Shown here piece by piece: positions 11,025 through 24,027 of a stretch of DNA of 64,000 nucleotides. The translations under genes and the position numbers were made by a program. The stretch is from Aristolochia californica. Lineage: Eukaryota > Streptophyta > Magnoliopsida > Piperales > Aristolochiaceae. The stretch spans positions 30,902,111-30,966,110 of the forward strand of contig JARWKL010000010.1 of the NCBI GenBank assembly GCA_029961685.1, written 5' to 3'. The notes below the pieces were generated by a model. It did no database searches. It was not told the DNA's origin and saw nothing but the letters and a program-made list of their open reading frames with translations. Every line of letters starts with the position of its first letter. Position 1 is the first letter of the stretch.

Positions 11025-12230
11025 TATGGCATCTCAAGTAGACAATGTGTTCCAAGAGGGTCATGATTCCTATTTCATACCCATGTGTGATAGTTCATAA
11101 TACTAATGATGGAAAATTAAGATGATTTTTTTTTATAATCCATGGGATTTGAAATTATGGTAAACAATAATTAGTGGACCTTTCATCCCATCCCAAAATT
11201 TAAAAGAAAGATCTATTTCAAAACAAGTATGTGATTTGGATATCATAAACATAGCAAAAGTTGATGGTAATGCTAAGGCTATGGAACTAATTCTTAGTTC
11301 CTTAAATGATGAATTGGTCGATTCCTTTCATCTTGTAAACCCACTAAGGATTTGTGGGATAAACTAGAGTGTAATGTTTTTTAGGAGTTCTTCACACACT
11401 TAGTGCATTACACACAAAGACATTATAGGCATTGAAGATTGTATGAATTCATGTTTAGTTGAAAACATCATCTTAGATAGAGATGGGACTTCAAAAAGTG
11501 ATAGTTATAAGGAACCAAATAAGGAAGAACTTAGACAACTAGATGAATCTACGCCCTCACTTAGAAGAAAAGAAAAACAAAACAAGAGGTTAAGAAAGCG
11601 ACTTTCATAATTAAAAAAAAGAGATTGAATCTTTGAAAGTTGATTGTTTCTCCAAGCTAGAAGAACTTAGAGAAGAAAATGAAAGACTCATTTAAAAATG
11701 TGAGAGACTTGCCTATTCATCAAACGTTCATGAGTTGAGAAATGAAAGTGATAAATTTGCTCTAGGATTTTAAAATAAGAAGGGAAAAAAAACTAAAATC
11801 CCCCAAATGGGTAGCTGAAAGAAAAACTTTGAACTTATCTCTTGTTTTAGAGAAATTAACTTTAGGAAAATTAACTCCTTCGGATAAATCAAATATCAAA
11901 CAAAAAATATGAGAAAAAAAGGGAAGTTGAAACTAAGGCCCATGAGACTAGAATGGAAAGTAAATCATGTAATTCTTAGAGGAAAAATGTGACAAAGGTC
12001 ACAACGTCACTTATGCATAATGATTCATGTTATAAATATGGAACCACTAGCCATTGTACAATTGAATGTTCAACTAGAAGATCAAAGTTGAATGTTGTGA
12101 AGGAAATTTTGGCTCCTAAGGTTAGCCTAAATTTGTTTTCCAATATTGAGATGATGGGACCCAAATAATTTTGGGTACCCAAGATCACTTGATCTTTGAA
12201 CAAGGAGTACATTCTCTTAGCCAAGATATA
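11025..12230 (+). pseudogene. Copia gag remnant (UBN2/DUF4219-type with zinc knuckle)
   Basis: Starts MASQVDNVF just after the primer-binding site. Interrupted pieces of a Copia Gag follow: WKIKMIFF, SGPFIPS, NAKAMELILSSLNDE, then a Lys/Glu-rich coiled-coil stretch (LKKEIESLK, LEELREENERL, about 11600-11700). A zinc-knuckle-like CYKYGTTSHCTIEC (about 12030-12075) comes next, then FWVPKIT (about 12170-12192). Its second Cys is replaced by Tyr and there are many stops. Protease and all of pol are missing after 12230, so this is a 5' fragment. Confidence 0.7.
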
Positions 12231-12239
12231 TACTAAATG

Positions 12240-13265
12240 AAAATGATCTTAATAGCATATGACACATGAATTATGCAAATGAGACTTTATAGTAGATATT
12301 CATGTCAATTTGGAGATTTCTTATATGAGACTTGGTTTTGAGGATTGATTCAATAATAATTTCATCATTTAACCTCATATACCAATCCTTGATTAGTTTA
12401 TATAGACTTGGAATTTATCTGAAAATCAAAATCCTATATAAACTAGTACTTTAGAGATCATTGGCTTAAAGAACATTATATTTTTTGCCAATGATATGTC
12501 AAGAAAAGATTATGTTAGTTTCCAACCCAATCTGAATTTTGTTGGAAATAATATGGGTTGTTCTCAAGTAAAACTTTGCATATTAGTAGTAATGTGATTA
12601 GTCTTGATCTATACTTCTTGTTGAATTATGTGGTAATAGCTCAAGTGGCTGACTCATGTCAACATAGAAATTCTGAACTCATATTTTGAAATCCATGTCC
12701 ATCTTAATCATTACGAGGGATTCATATAAGTCCACCCATGCTCAACTAGAACAACTAGCCTTGTGGGGATAAGGCTTGCTCACTAAGACATAGAAAATAA
12801 ACTCTTTTAAATAAGTAGCGTTCCTTGCTCATGTGTTGATGCATTCCCTACCTTCTCATAGCTTCAAATAAAAATACATAATTGAGAAAAGATTATGCTC
12901 TTTTGGGGTGTCTACAGAGTATAGCAAGTCACTCTTGGATATTACATACCAGTTACCTTATGGTATTAGTACTTGGATTTGGTTCTAAATTGCTAGCATC
13001 CACTTTGATCAATTGGAGAGACAATACTTTGGTAATTCCTCTTATCAATCTGCTGAAGGTGGCCTTGGGTGACTCTCTATTAGTCAAACAATTACCCAAG
13101 TATTCTCGATTTGTTACTCTAGTATGAATCAACCTAGTATTTTTATCTAAGAAATCTTATAATCCACACTCCAAGATAGGTGCTTTATTTTCACCACTTG
13201 GCTTAAAAATAAATTGGATTCGATTTACAGTGTGCTAAGATATGTGAAATAAAGCAAGCTTACTA
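12240..13265. other. Unassigned AT-rich DNA
   Basis: One 81-codon ORF (12882-13127) shows no recognisable domain. The stretch is probably relic sequence between the Copia gag fragment and the next repeat. Confidence 0.35.
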
Positions 13266-13269
13266 TACG

Positions 13270-14740
13270 GGAGGAGGGGTTGAATAGGATTATCAAAGTT
13301 ATCTAACTCTTTAAAAATTTGACAAACATATCCATTAAACTAATTTTTTTATAGTAGTTCACAATCATTATTTCATGTTACTACTCCATTCCCAGGGAGC
13401 TCTTACCCTAGAATTAAAAATTCTATTATGAATTGCCAAACGACATTTATTGCTAAGAACCACAAATATTCAATTACAACACCTGCCCAAATACTTTAAG
13501 ACTTATGATTAGTAGGTACAAGCACCTAGACACAAAAGGTATTTAGAATACAACTAGTTAATCCAACCTGATTGTCCTTTAGGCATATATTACTATCTTT
13601 TCGGTGAAGTTTACAAATGGCTCTTAATGGGTAGATGTCTAATTAAAAAGAGAGTTTAGTTACACCAAGTTCGTAGGTGAACTACAAAATGATAATAATA
13701 CTAGAATAGATATAAAGTAAATTTAAATAATGCTCACCGAATAAAAGTTTTTAAAAATAATAATTTAAAGATTAAGGATAAGTAAAACTTTAGTCACCTT
13801 GAATAGTATTCAATAGGTGTAAAAGTAAATGCAAAAATACTTAGCTGTTATTGTGATTAATCTTGAGTGAAAGGTTCCAATCTCAAATTTCAAAATCCAG
13901 GTACTTAGAAATCACTAAAGATGATAATGAAGCTTTGAAAAATTTATGTGTGGAGTTATTGTTTAGGCTGAAAAAGGTTGGGTATTTATAGGATAAAATC
14001 CTAGTTCAAAAAACTGGTGGTTGCACAATTTCAGACTTGTTTATACCTCTTGTGAAAAATCAATGAATATATTCTAACAACTAAAAAAATATTAAAATCT
14101 ACTTGTTGCTTATCATTTTGGTAGGTCACTTACACAAATTGAAGACCACAACTAAAGTTATATTCTCTAAAAAAATTTGGATTTTCATATTTGTCTTCTA
14201 TGCTACAAAGGTCAAATCATTTTTGTAGGGGTTGAGTCCTTCATTTTCTTTATCTTAAACTTGGGATGAATCTTTTTTATGTAGTTGACTCCTATACACT
14301 AGTCTTTCCTACATGAGTTAACTCTTTGAATAATTCTAAACTTATTGTTTTTAAGTTCGACTCCTTTGCCTTGCTGCTAGCTATTTAGGGTTGTCCTATT
14401 CCCAATGGAGTTGACTTTCTGTGTTTTGTGTGTGTGTGTGTGTGTGTGTGTGTTTGAGCACAAATTCAATTTGAAATTCTTCTTCTTTGGGTTTGGCTCT
14501 TTGCTTCTGTGATTGACTACGTTTTCTTTCCAACTACTGTATATAACGACTTTTCCAATTCTTTTTCTTGCCTTTTTCACATGTGCTTGACTCTTTATGA
14601 CTTGTCCTTGACTCTTTTTGTTTCTTGAAGTGGCAATTGTTCTAATTTTGAATTTGATTGACTTCTTCTTGCATATGTGCTTGACTCCTATGATATGGAG
14701 TTGAATCATTTTGTAGTCTCATCTAAAAAACAACATGTTC
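13270..14740 (-). repeat. LTR-like repeat (family S), related to 33650-34620
   Basis: Shares ordered blocks with 33650-34620, including GGGTATTTATAGGA followed by AAAATCC, then a run of GTTGACTCC/GTCGACTCC-like words and similar spacing. Read on the minus strand, GGGTATTTATAGG becomes TATAAATACCC, a promoter-like box suggesting a minus-oriented LTR. Ends are not resolved. A TG-repeat lies within it. Confidence 0.45.
14427..14453. repeat. (TG)n microsatellite
   Basis: Uninterrupted TG dinucleotides for about 27 bases inside the family S repeat. Confidence 0.95.
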
Positions 14741-14779
14741 TCTATACATAAACCACTCAGGAGAAAAATAATTAAATTC

Positions 14780-16695
14780 CTATGTTTGTTATCTTCCTCA
14801 AGGCAGAGATGCTTCCTTGGAATCATTACAAGGCAAAAACTCTCTTGTGTTACCTACGGTTTCATAATAAAAAGATACATGTGTGTAAGAACAATTGTGT
14901 GCTATATTGGAAAGAATACGAGAATATAGACAAGTGTTCTCAATGTAGTGAGTCAAGCTATATAATGTCATAGTCTTTGCAGAGTCTATTGTCTCACATT
15001 ATCTTGCGTCAATTTTCCACTGAAGCTATGCCTTCAATGTTTGTTCACTCTAAAGATATAGCGATGGACATGAGGTGGTATGTTGAGGTGCTTCCCACAT
15101 AAATTGGACGTTAAGACATTCGATAGACTCAAAAGGGTGGCATGAATTAGATAAAAAGTGCTTATGGTTTGATAGCAATCCATGGAAAGTATGTCTTGGC
15201 CTCATCAGTAATTCGTTTGATCCGTCTGGCCATATAAGCACATCATACAACATTTGGCCAATGGTTTTGATGCCATAATATTTGCCTCCTTTGAAGTGTG
15301 TGAAGGACAATTACTTTGCTATGAGCTTAATCAAAGTCCTAAATCACCACGAAATAATATTGATGTCCATTTTGGGCTATTGGTGGACGAATATATGCAA
15401 ACACATGTATTAATAGGTGAAGTGTCTTTGATTCATGCTACTCTACGATGAACTATTAATGATTTCCTGGCTTATGGTTTCATTGTCTAGGGTGGAACAC
15501 AAAAAAGAAATTGGCATGCCCAGTATGTATGAATGAGGCTAGCTCCCAAAGGTTTAAAAAAAAGGCAAAGAATGTTATATGAGGCATCATCAACATCTAT
15601 CCTTAGATTATCCCTGGCGTCAGAGTAGGGTTAAGTTCAATAGAAGAATAGAATATGGAACACTCAATCCATTTTACTGGTGATGCCATTGTGTCACAAT
15701 TGGATTGACTTACCTATGCTTAAGTTTTTTATTTTTGGATTAGGAATAGAAAACGTCTTTATTTGGCATCTAATTGGAAGAAAAAAAATACTTTTTGAGT
15801 TGACATATTGATCAAGATTAAAGTTAAGGCATAATCTACTGTGAATTTTTTAAATTCCCCTTTAAAATAATTAATTAGTAAAATACCCGACTATTATTGG
15901 TCACCATGCTGAATAGTCAACTAGCCACATCATCATTGACCACCATATGGTGTCACATCACCCTTGCCACATCAGCCCTAAAACCATGCCACCTCTTATT
16001 TCTTCTTTTTTCCTTTTTTTCTCCCTTTCTTACAATGTATAAGAGGCAACAGAAAAGTACTAACTCCATTTTTTTACTTATGCCACGCTAGCAGTCTTGG
16101 CTTACGTGGCTCATTGGCCGTCCAACATGGCAAGTCAACATTTTGACCCAATCAAAATTGGGTATTTTGATGAATAAGGTTAAACGATGGATATTTTCCT
16201 AATTAATTTTTAAAAAAAGGTATTTTCCCAAAATTCCTAGCCTAAATATGTGCATACTGAAAAGAACATTTGTGACAATATCATAGGCGTAGAGTGAAAC
16301 ACACCTAACAAGTCAAAAGACTCTTATAAGGCGAGACTTGACATTGAATAAATGAGGGTTAGAAAAGAGTTAGACTTGATGAAGAACAATTAGAAAACAC
16401 TCAGTTCAACTACATCATACACAATGTCATTGGATGAGAAGAGTGATTTGTTCTTGGCTCCTGATAATGAAGCTTCCAGATGGGTATGCTTTCGAACATA
16501 GCATGGTGTGTTAAGGATGATACCCGATCTATCAAGCATGAAACTCATGATTCCCATGTAATGTTGCAATGGTTGTTCCCCATTTTATTATGTGCTAATT
16601 ATCTGCCAAATAATGTGATGACTTTGATCATTCATATGAGATAATTATTCAATGAGTTGTGCTTGAAGAAGCTAAGGGCCGATTACTTGAATAGA
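14780..16695 (+). pseudogene. CACTA (En/Spm) TNP2 transposase remnant
   Basis: Pieces of the plant Transposase_21/TNP2 family occur in the right order with frameshifts: KIHVCKNNCVLYWKEYENIDKC (about 14868-14937), AMDMRWYVE (about 15063-15089), SNSFDPSGHISTSYNIWPMV (about 15205-15265), an ISWLMVSLSR segment (about 15460-15490), KDSYKARLDIE (about 16316-16348), KLPDGYAFEHSM (about 16474-16510) and HETHDSHVMLQWLFPILL (about 16540-16590). The frame is broken by stops and by an insertion at about 15838-16245. The two halves flank the insert with collinear homology. No intact TNPA or terminal CACTA repeat was found. Confidence 0.75.
15838..16245. mobile_element. MITE-like insertion inside the CACTA transposase relic
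   Basis: The two ends are roughly inverted: AATTAATTAGTAAAATACCCG near the left matches, in reverse complement, ATGGATATTTTCCTAATTAATT near the right, each next to an AT-rich run. Transposase homology stops before and resumes after this segment. The interior holds CCACATCA and GCCACGCTAGC/ACGTGGC-type words. No coding capacity is seen. Exact ends and target duplication were not resolved. Confidence 0.5.
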
Positions 16696-16699
16696 CTAG

Positions 16700-17690
16700 A
16701 TTGCCATTGATATAACATTGTGTTAGTTAAAACAAATTATTGTAGTCACATTTTTCGATGTTATGGTGCAGTTAGCAATTCACCTACCACAAAAGGCATT
16801 AATATATTGTCTTGTGTAATATCGATGAGAGGTAATTAGTGGTTTCTTATTGTATAGTTGCACATGTCTTACTTTTTTCGTGTCTGTCCTAACTTGTGTC
16901 ATTCAAATAGGTTTCTACACAAGTTGAGAAATACAGTATGAAATAAAGCTTGACCTAAAGGCTCCTCTATTAAAGCATATATTTATAATGAAACATCAAT
17001 TTTTTATTTAGTATACTTGGATTGGGTGAAAAGCATATTCAACTGGTTTGATCAAAATTATGATAAGGATCCTAGGTGCGAAGGATAAGATGTTAGTTTT
17101 CTCACACACAATGTACTAGTTGGAGATGACCTCAACTGAATACAAGAAGATGGTTTGGGTTAGATTGAATGATTACAATGATATAAAAGAATATCTCTTA
17201 TAAACAATTTTCCAAATCCATGAACTTTTATATATGTGTCGGATAATATCCATAATGCAGATGATGAATAATGCACATAGAGATCTTCTTGTTTAGGAAA
17301 GAGTGATGGGTGTGGACAAACTACATGAGATGTTGTCTGCAAAGTAGTTAACAAATAATGTTAGGTGTATACTAATGTCAATGTATAAAAAATAGTGTGA
17401 TTTCATCTAATTATATTAATTTTTACCTATCATGTGGAGACATCAATAAACCAAGGTCCATTTAGTTTACTTAATTTTTTTTAAAAAAATTCCATTTAAT
17501 TTCTTAGTAAAACACTAATAGGCTTTTATTTGAAGATTTATTTGAAGTGTGTATCCTAATAAAAATATTTCTAATTTTTCCTAAAATACAAATCGAGAAG
17601 GTACATGAACGATGACCACACCCTTCCCAGCCACTTGCTCGGCTTCTAATGTTTTACCCCCCGTTTCGTTTAGCATTATTGTTCTTTCAT
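16700..17690. other. Unassigned sequence, probably CACTA flank
   Basis: Short broken reading frames such as WVKSIFNWFDQNYDKDP (about 17020-17070) continue on the plus strand, but I could not place them in a family. The last 150 bases approach the DUF1685 gene. Confidence 0.3.
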
Positions 17691-17828
17691 TGCGAGTCCA
17701 TTTTCAACGAATTAAGAAATATATTTGTTGATAGGGAATCTCGAATCATCCCCCATCTTCTACATACGGTCAGCGCCTCCTTGCTCATTGGTTTATGAGA
17801 TTGGATCAGAGGTTCCTTGGCCGCGGCC

Positions 17829-18642
17829 ATGGCTGCTTCTGACCAGTACTCACCCAGCATCCTCCAATTCATGGACGATCTCTGGTTCCGCCAAAACATC
17901 GTTCTGAAGACAACAAAGGGGATTATACAGGCACCCACATCGGAAATCCCATCGCCATCGCCGCCGCTGCTGCAGCTGCTGGTGTCATCTCCGGCAACAC
18001 TCATGCAGCAGAGCAAACTACCGCTCAACTACGACGTCGATACTTCTTCCGATTCCAAGGTAATAACGAATTTCTGTGGGAAGAATTGTCGAACTGTACT
18101 TCAGGAATTGTTGAATTTACAGATACTAGGCCATGATTAATTAACGACTGAAAACTGATGAGCAATGACGATTGGTGATAAATTATTAGGTGGAGGAGCC
18201 AAAAACACCCGAGAATTCTGATTTTGTTATAAAGCACCGACGGATACATCTGAAACCAGCGTCTTCCACGAGCAAAAGCGTATCCTTGTCTTCGTCGCCT
18301 GGTGCGCAAGCGCGAAGGAGGAGAAGACTACCGACGATGAGCAGCTGCAAGACCTTTGCGGAGCTGGAGAAGGAGGAGGTAAAAGGGTTCATGGATCTGG
18401 GTTTCATCTTCAAAGAGGACGAAGAGCCTGACCATGTGACGAGTGTGATTCCCGGGCTGCTGAAACTTGGCGAGAAGAAAAAGATAATAACGAGACCGTA
18501 TTTGTCAGAGGCTTGGCTAATCAACAGACCCAACTCTCCGTTGCTGAATCTGAGGATGCCACCGATCTCGGAGGCATCAGGAGCGGACATGAAGAAGCAT
18601 CTCCGTTTCTGGGCAAGGACGGTGGCTGATGAGGTCCTGTAA
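17829..18642 (+). CDS. DUF1685 family protein, two exons
   Basis: Exon 1 17829-18059 (77 codons) and exon 2 18190-18642, joined in phase 0 by a 130-bp intron with GT (18060) and AG (18188-18189) ends, give 227 aa. The start is the ATG at 17829 (GCCATGGCT context); an in-frame TTG upstream is not a start. The N-terminal half is Ser/Pro-rich and low complexity, with a basic RRRRR patch at the middle. The C-terminal part (about residues 127-225) carries the DUF1685 signature FAELEKEEVKGFMDLGFIF, an IPGLL segment and the terminal MKKHLRFWARTVA. Function is unknown in this plant-specific family; no signal peptide or membrane segment is visible. Both exons are intact, so it is probably a live gene isolated among transposon relics. 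Confidence 0.85.
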
Positions 18643-18649
18643 TCACCAA

Positions 18650-20160
18650 TAGTAAAATTCAGTCTGAACATGGAAGGTATTTAGGGTTGATCTCAGTGGC
18701 ACAGAGGGCGCTGCAAGTCGGAAGAATGGAGGCCGAGAGTAGGGACTCCATGTGAGCCAAAGGTAAAGATCCAAGTAACTAATCACTTGTAATCAGTAAC
18801 TGTAAAAACTAAAAAGTGAGGATGCTTTTCAGAAAGGACGAATTCCAGATAAGATCGAATATTTGTTTGATATTTCCGCACAGACGTGAAAAATAAGACA
18901 AAACTGATCGATCATCAGAACTCTAAATCTTTGAAAAAAACAATCATTGTGCTGCGGTCTCCTTCCTTTTCTAGTCTGTGGCAGAATGATTCCGGCTAAT
19001 ACGGTGCAGCCTGGTATTGAGCCAAGAAAACTTCGAGCAAGATAAATTCTTCTATGAAGGGGCCATGGTTGATATGGTACCTGCCTACTCTCGTCGGGCT
19101 TCAACTTCTTTTTCAATATATTTAAGGGACATTTACAAAAATACCAAAATAAAAAACTTGTTTAAAAAATACCATATTTTAAAAAATAGGCATTGGTCAA
19201 CATGCCACGACAGCGAAATAGGTCTACGTGGCATCATGTCATTTTTTTATTTTAGAGTGAAATATTTTACAACATTATCATTATATTTTCCCACTCAATA
19301 AACCAAAATGAGATATATTATGTGGTTCCAATGATAACAATATATTTTCTTTAATTAATCATTATATTACGATAAAAATGATTGTATTTGGAAGTTTAAG
19401 TGATCCAAACCATGACTACCCTTGTTATTATATAACAGTCTCCGTCTTCTTTGCACCGGACACTATCCCCCACATCTTTTGTGCTCTCAAGAGCGGGCCT
19501 AGTTACTGGACTGCGGTGGTTCCCGATTCATTGGTCGATAGCCTTCCTCTTGGTGTTCATAGTATATCATAGAGGATTTCCAACTTCTCTTCCTCTTCTT
19601 AGCTAGTGATGATAGAAGATCCACATTTGCAAATGTTGCCAAAAAGAAGGTTCGAGTACACTTGATTGACTGAGTTTTGACAAGAAGAAACGCCGACTGT
19701 GAAGCAAATCAGTGACAAAATCAGCTCTGAATGACGTCGAAGGCCGATGTTTTAGTTTTGGAGGTTGGGGATGTTGAAGGCAAGCTTTTCCTTTTTCTCT
19801 ATCAAATGAAGATGATGCAAATTGTATATTGATTGGTCCATGAAAGATAGAATACAATGTTAGACACAGTTCAAATATGACTCATTCTTAGGAAGTTGTT
19901 TTCCTTAGATGTAGGAAGAAGTGGATAGTTGTAACTGCCCACTAGTTACAACTTCTCCTCTTTTAATGAGAAAGATGAATTAAAGTTCCACAAATCTGGT
20001 CTAACAAAGAGAATGTGGCTTTCCATAGAGGAACCTCTACATAGACAAACCAATTTATGTTCTTCTGGAAATTGATTGCCATGACTGGAGGTAAGTGACT
20101 GTTTACATTTTCCTTTACAAATTATGAATTTCATGTTATATTTAGAAATCCATTTAGTCT
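18650..20160. other. Intergenic DNA, nothing firmly recognised
   Basis: Includes the DUF1685 3' region and short ORFs without domain resemblance (for example 19378-19572 on plus). A stretch at about 19120-19250 with ATACCAAAATA and CTACGTGGCATC resembles MITE-type AT-rich DNA but has no clear ends. Confidence 0.4.
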
Positions 20161-20479
20161 AATATTTGGTATAAGAGTGGAAGTTATAGTAAGCTTATTG
20201 ACATTAAGTTCTTAGCTATTCGATAATATATCAAAACAAACAAAGTGGTTGTGGAACACATCAACACTGTATTAATGATTATTGATTTATTGACAAAGGT
20301 CTACCTACCCATTGCTTATAAGGGACATGTGGGACTTAGTTCTATTATGTAATTTTATGTGATTGAGATTCCTTTTATGTTTGTATCGCAATTCTTCTCT
20401 TATTTAGTTGTATACATGAAGTTTAGAGAATGACATTGTAAGTTGATCCTGAATGAGCCTTTGAGAGTACATTCATAAA

Positions 20480-20720
20480 GATATTTGTCACATAAGGTTC
20501 TCATTCAAAGGAGACACACAAAAGATCCAAAAATTACTGAACTCTCCCATCTAGACGTTTGGGTAAAACTAGAGAATGTCCCACTCATCCTTTATATGGA
20601 GACAACAATCGCAAATATTGGAAACATAGTTGAAACTTTTATGGAGAGGGATGGGGATATTTCAGGTTCAAGGAGGGATGGTGAGAGCAGAAATGAAGGA
20701 GGATGGGCGAGAATTTAGGA
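20480..20720 (+). pseudogene. DUF4283/zf-CCHC_4-like scrap, probably LINE-derived
   Basis: The frame reads SHLDVWVKLENVPLILYMET and then TIANIGNIVETFMERDGD, matching the common pattern of plant LINE ORF1 or DUF4283/zf-CCHC_4 proteins (VWV-L--VPL ... IGN-IG-F---D). No flanking endonuclease or reverse transcriptase is present, so it is a fragment. Family assignment rests on pattern memory. Confidence 0.4.
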
Positions 20721-21094
20721 CAACCAAAAAATCGTTGAAAGAAGAAATCAGTGACAAAAATGAAATGAAGAAGAGAGGATTGGTAACTTAAATGGGTCTG
20801 ATACTAGGAAGTAAGTAGCAGGAAGGCAAAAGCAAGTAGATAGTGGGCATATGGGCTAAATTGTTAGTAAATGTCCTAACTTGGCCTTCCCTTTGTTCTT
20901 TGTTGAAGGGAATTGAAGTATCTATAGATGGGTTTTTGGGAGTGTATGGGCATGTGTAGGGAAGCGAGACTTGCCTAAAGACCCTTATATGCAAGCGTTT
21001 GGGTTGTTGAAGTAAAAAATTGGTTGCTCTTGTAATTTTCCATTATTTTCTTCTATTTTCTTGGATTCCGCTTTATAAGGAGTTTGTTAGAAAA

Positions 21095-22395
21095 ATAGTG
21101 AAATTATGTTAGTCACCATTATTTTGATGATAACAAAGTGGGTAGATTAAAAATATGCTACTAACAATATTATCAATGTATTTTAGACACATGTCTTCCG
21201 ACACAAATATTATGAGGTCTATGGCATAAGCTCAAGACGAAAGAATAATCAATCAAGTTGGCAAGTCAAGAGTGAAAAAAAAAAAAAAACACATTGAAGA
21301 TTATTACTGAAGAAGAACTTATACAAGGAAGAAGATTGAAAACTTGAAGACCTAGAAACAAAGTCAAATAGAAAATATCAATAACTCTAGCTCTATAAGT
21401 AGATAGCCAACCAAACTTCAATTCCTAAACATATTTATGTTATTGAGCTCTAGGGAATGAAGTATTTTCAAAATCATCTTTTAACCGAATGCATACAAAT
21501 ATTTTCCAATGGTAAATCTCTTAGAATGCAATACAAAATAAATTATACGACATGATCGATCATAAAGAATGCTACAAAAAAGATGTTTTAAAGCATGATT
21601 GATCAATCAAACCAATTTGACTGATCAATAAGTTTCGTAAAAGTTTAAAAACTCTTGGATTGATGACCTGCTCAATCAATAGGCTTGGGGAACCTTAAAA
21701 TATGGTTGTTGTACATGGTTGATTGATCATACCTTTTCAATGATTGATCAACATATTTTGCAGTTTGTTTCTAACAAGCAAAAAATGACTAGTTTGGATG
21801 AGAAACTTATAAATAAGCCCCCAAACTCTTAGAGGATCAAAAGTTGAGCTTATATACCAAATCTCTAGAAAAAAAAATTTGAGCTTCAATTAAGATTTTA
21901 CCCCTTTGAAAAGAAAAGCCTAAGAAATGCCCAAATCTTCCAATCTTTCTTCTAATTCTTTGTATTCAAAGTTCTATCAAGTTCCTACACATTTCATCTA
22001 TTATGAATAACATTTGGAGGCTTGAATCTCACTTGGAGAAGGGTTATCTCACCAAAAAGAAATTTTCAAATTTGATTTTATTTCTTATATTTTATACTTT
22101 CTTTGATATAGATTATCTAGTACCTTAAAACTAGAACAAATGGTCTTTTAGAGCCTGGAATCTAAAAAGCGAGTACCTACTAAAGTTAGAATGTAATCTA
22201 TATTGAATCTCTAGAGACAAATCAATTTGTGTAATTAGAGACTACAAACAGCTTAAAAAGTGCATGAAATCTCATTGAATTTCAGCAAATAGCACAAATT
22301 AATGGAGTTTTCTCGAACAAGGGTTCTTGGGCAGTGACTACCATTAGGATAACATCAAGAAAAAAATCATTGTCTCCTATGACTTGTGTTGTTGA
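21095..22395 (+). repeat. Copia-type LTR, family G, copy 2 (3'-truncated)
   Basis: Aligns through most of its length with 9490-10955: ATTTTGATGATAACAAAG, ACACAAATATTATGA, AAGACCTAGAAACAAAGTCA, CTCTAGCTCTATAAGTAGATA and the GATCAATCA-rich block. The last roughly 100 bases seen in copy 1, up to the primer-binding site, are missing because another LTR starts at about 22400. Confidence 0.65.
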
Positions 22396-22399
22396 CTTA

Positions 22400-23953
22400 G
22401 AGTTGAATATCATCTAAATTTTGATGATAACAAAACTTAATAGTGCTGATAATTATAAATTTAGCATTTAAGATATTTTTCCTTCTAGAGACACAATTTT
22501 CAAGGTCTTTGTAAATGAACCAATAAACACATCTCAAGACCTCAAGTTTAAAGATGTGTTAAGTCATCTTGAAGAAACACCTACATAAAGAATGGAGACT
22601 AGAATCAAGTCAAGTAGTTAAAACTCAAGAACTTGTCCATGTAAGAGAATTATCAACAAAATTTCAATCCAAGGTAAAAGAAGACTTTTAAGAGCTTTAT
22701 GGCAAATACTTTTCAAGACATGTTTTTCAGATACATATTAATATTTTCAACTTGTTAGAAACCCTTAGGACCAATTTTATCATGCTTAGAATCCTAGTTT
22801 AGAAATTTGGCAATTAGATTATTAGTCATACTACTGGTAAGGATCAGTCATCCAAAGTGGAAACTGGCAAACAATATAAAGAGTGATTGATAATCTAGGG
22901 TTATCTCAGAATGAGCCAAAAAGCATGATCTATTCACCCCACTAAATTGATCGATCATACCTAGTCCAGCCATTGAAAAAACATAAGGCATATTGATCAA
23001 TGCCGTGTTTGATTAATCAGTTAGACAAAACCATACCTTTGAGGGGCATAAAGCATGATTGATTAGACTTCTTATAATGATTGATTTTACTTAGTTTTGC
23101 TCTAATAGAGCTTCACCGAATGATCGATTAATCATATCAACTTATTTTTTTTAAGGCTTCAAATTGCATTAATCAATCAATAAACCTAATGACTCAAAAA
23201 ATAATGTTGTTACACTCAATTGATTGATCATAACTTTCTATTGATCGATCATTGAGTGTTTCAACTTTATGTAAATGGCTATAGATGACTAGTTTAACAA
23301 GAATTCTAATAAATACCCCATAAAACATGCTTTAGACAATTGATTGAACATTTAACTTGAAAATTTTAAGCATTCAATAGCCACCTACTTGAAATCACTT
23401 TTCAAACCCTTTTTTGAGAGAAAACCTCTATCTTTAACAAATCTTCATCATTTCTCTCAAAAATTTTGAGCATCCTAGTTAATTCAAGCTCTTCTACACT
23501 CTCTATTGTGTTGATAGATTACAAATTTGGATCTTGCTAAGAGAAGATTGACTCTCCCTTATGCAAAAGGTGTAAGTTCACCTTTTTTTGGGTATATTTT
23601 TTTTCCTTATCTTATAGGTTCATTAAGAACCTGAAATCTAGATAGGAAGGCTTGCTAAAGCTAGAATCTAGTTGTACAATTTCATGGGAGATTTATAAAA
23701 ATCTAGTATTGAGCATTATATGAGGCTTAAAAGATAGCCAAATCTCTTGTGTATAATTATCCATCTAATAGAGCTTATTAGTAAAATTTCCTAACAAGGG
23801 TTCTTGGGTGGTGAATATCAATAATAAAAATTGTCTCTACTCAAATCTTGTAATGTGTGCATATTTATTTAATTGTGACTTTAATTTTTACTTGAGCAAT
23901 AAAATTTTAAATTGCAATATCTCAATTCACCCCCTCTTGAAAAGCTACCTGAG
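22400..23953 (+). repeat. Copia-type LTR, related family, 5' LTR of the 24-28.5 kb relic
   Basis: Starts near AGTTGAATATCATC-TAAATTTTGATGATAACAAAAC and carries GATTGATC-type palindromic words. It shares the AAGGGTTCTTGGG block with copy 2 and ends at a Met-tRNA primer-binding site (TTGGTATCAAGGCAAGCC, about 23953-23970). It abuts copy 2, so one was inserted in or beside the other. Confidence 0.62.
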
Positions 23954-24027
23954 TGAATAATTGGTATCAAGGCAAGCCATTAAATTTCTAAAATCAAAAT
24001 CTCACTTGATTTTATCATTTAGATTTC

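Noticed and set aside
14377..14709. 110-codon minus ORF with a Thr-His run
   Set aside because: The run is the translated TG-repeat and the rest is repeat sequence.
9490..22395. One giant Copia element bounded by the LTRs at 9.5 and 21.1 kb
   Set aside because: The interval contains an intact DUF1685 gene, a CACTA relic and a family S repeat, and lacks pol; the two LTRs are better read as separate insertions.
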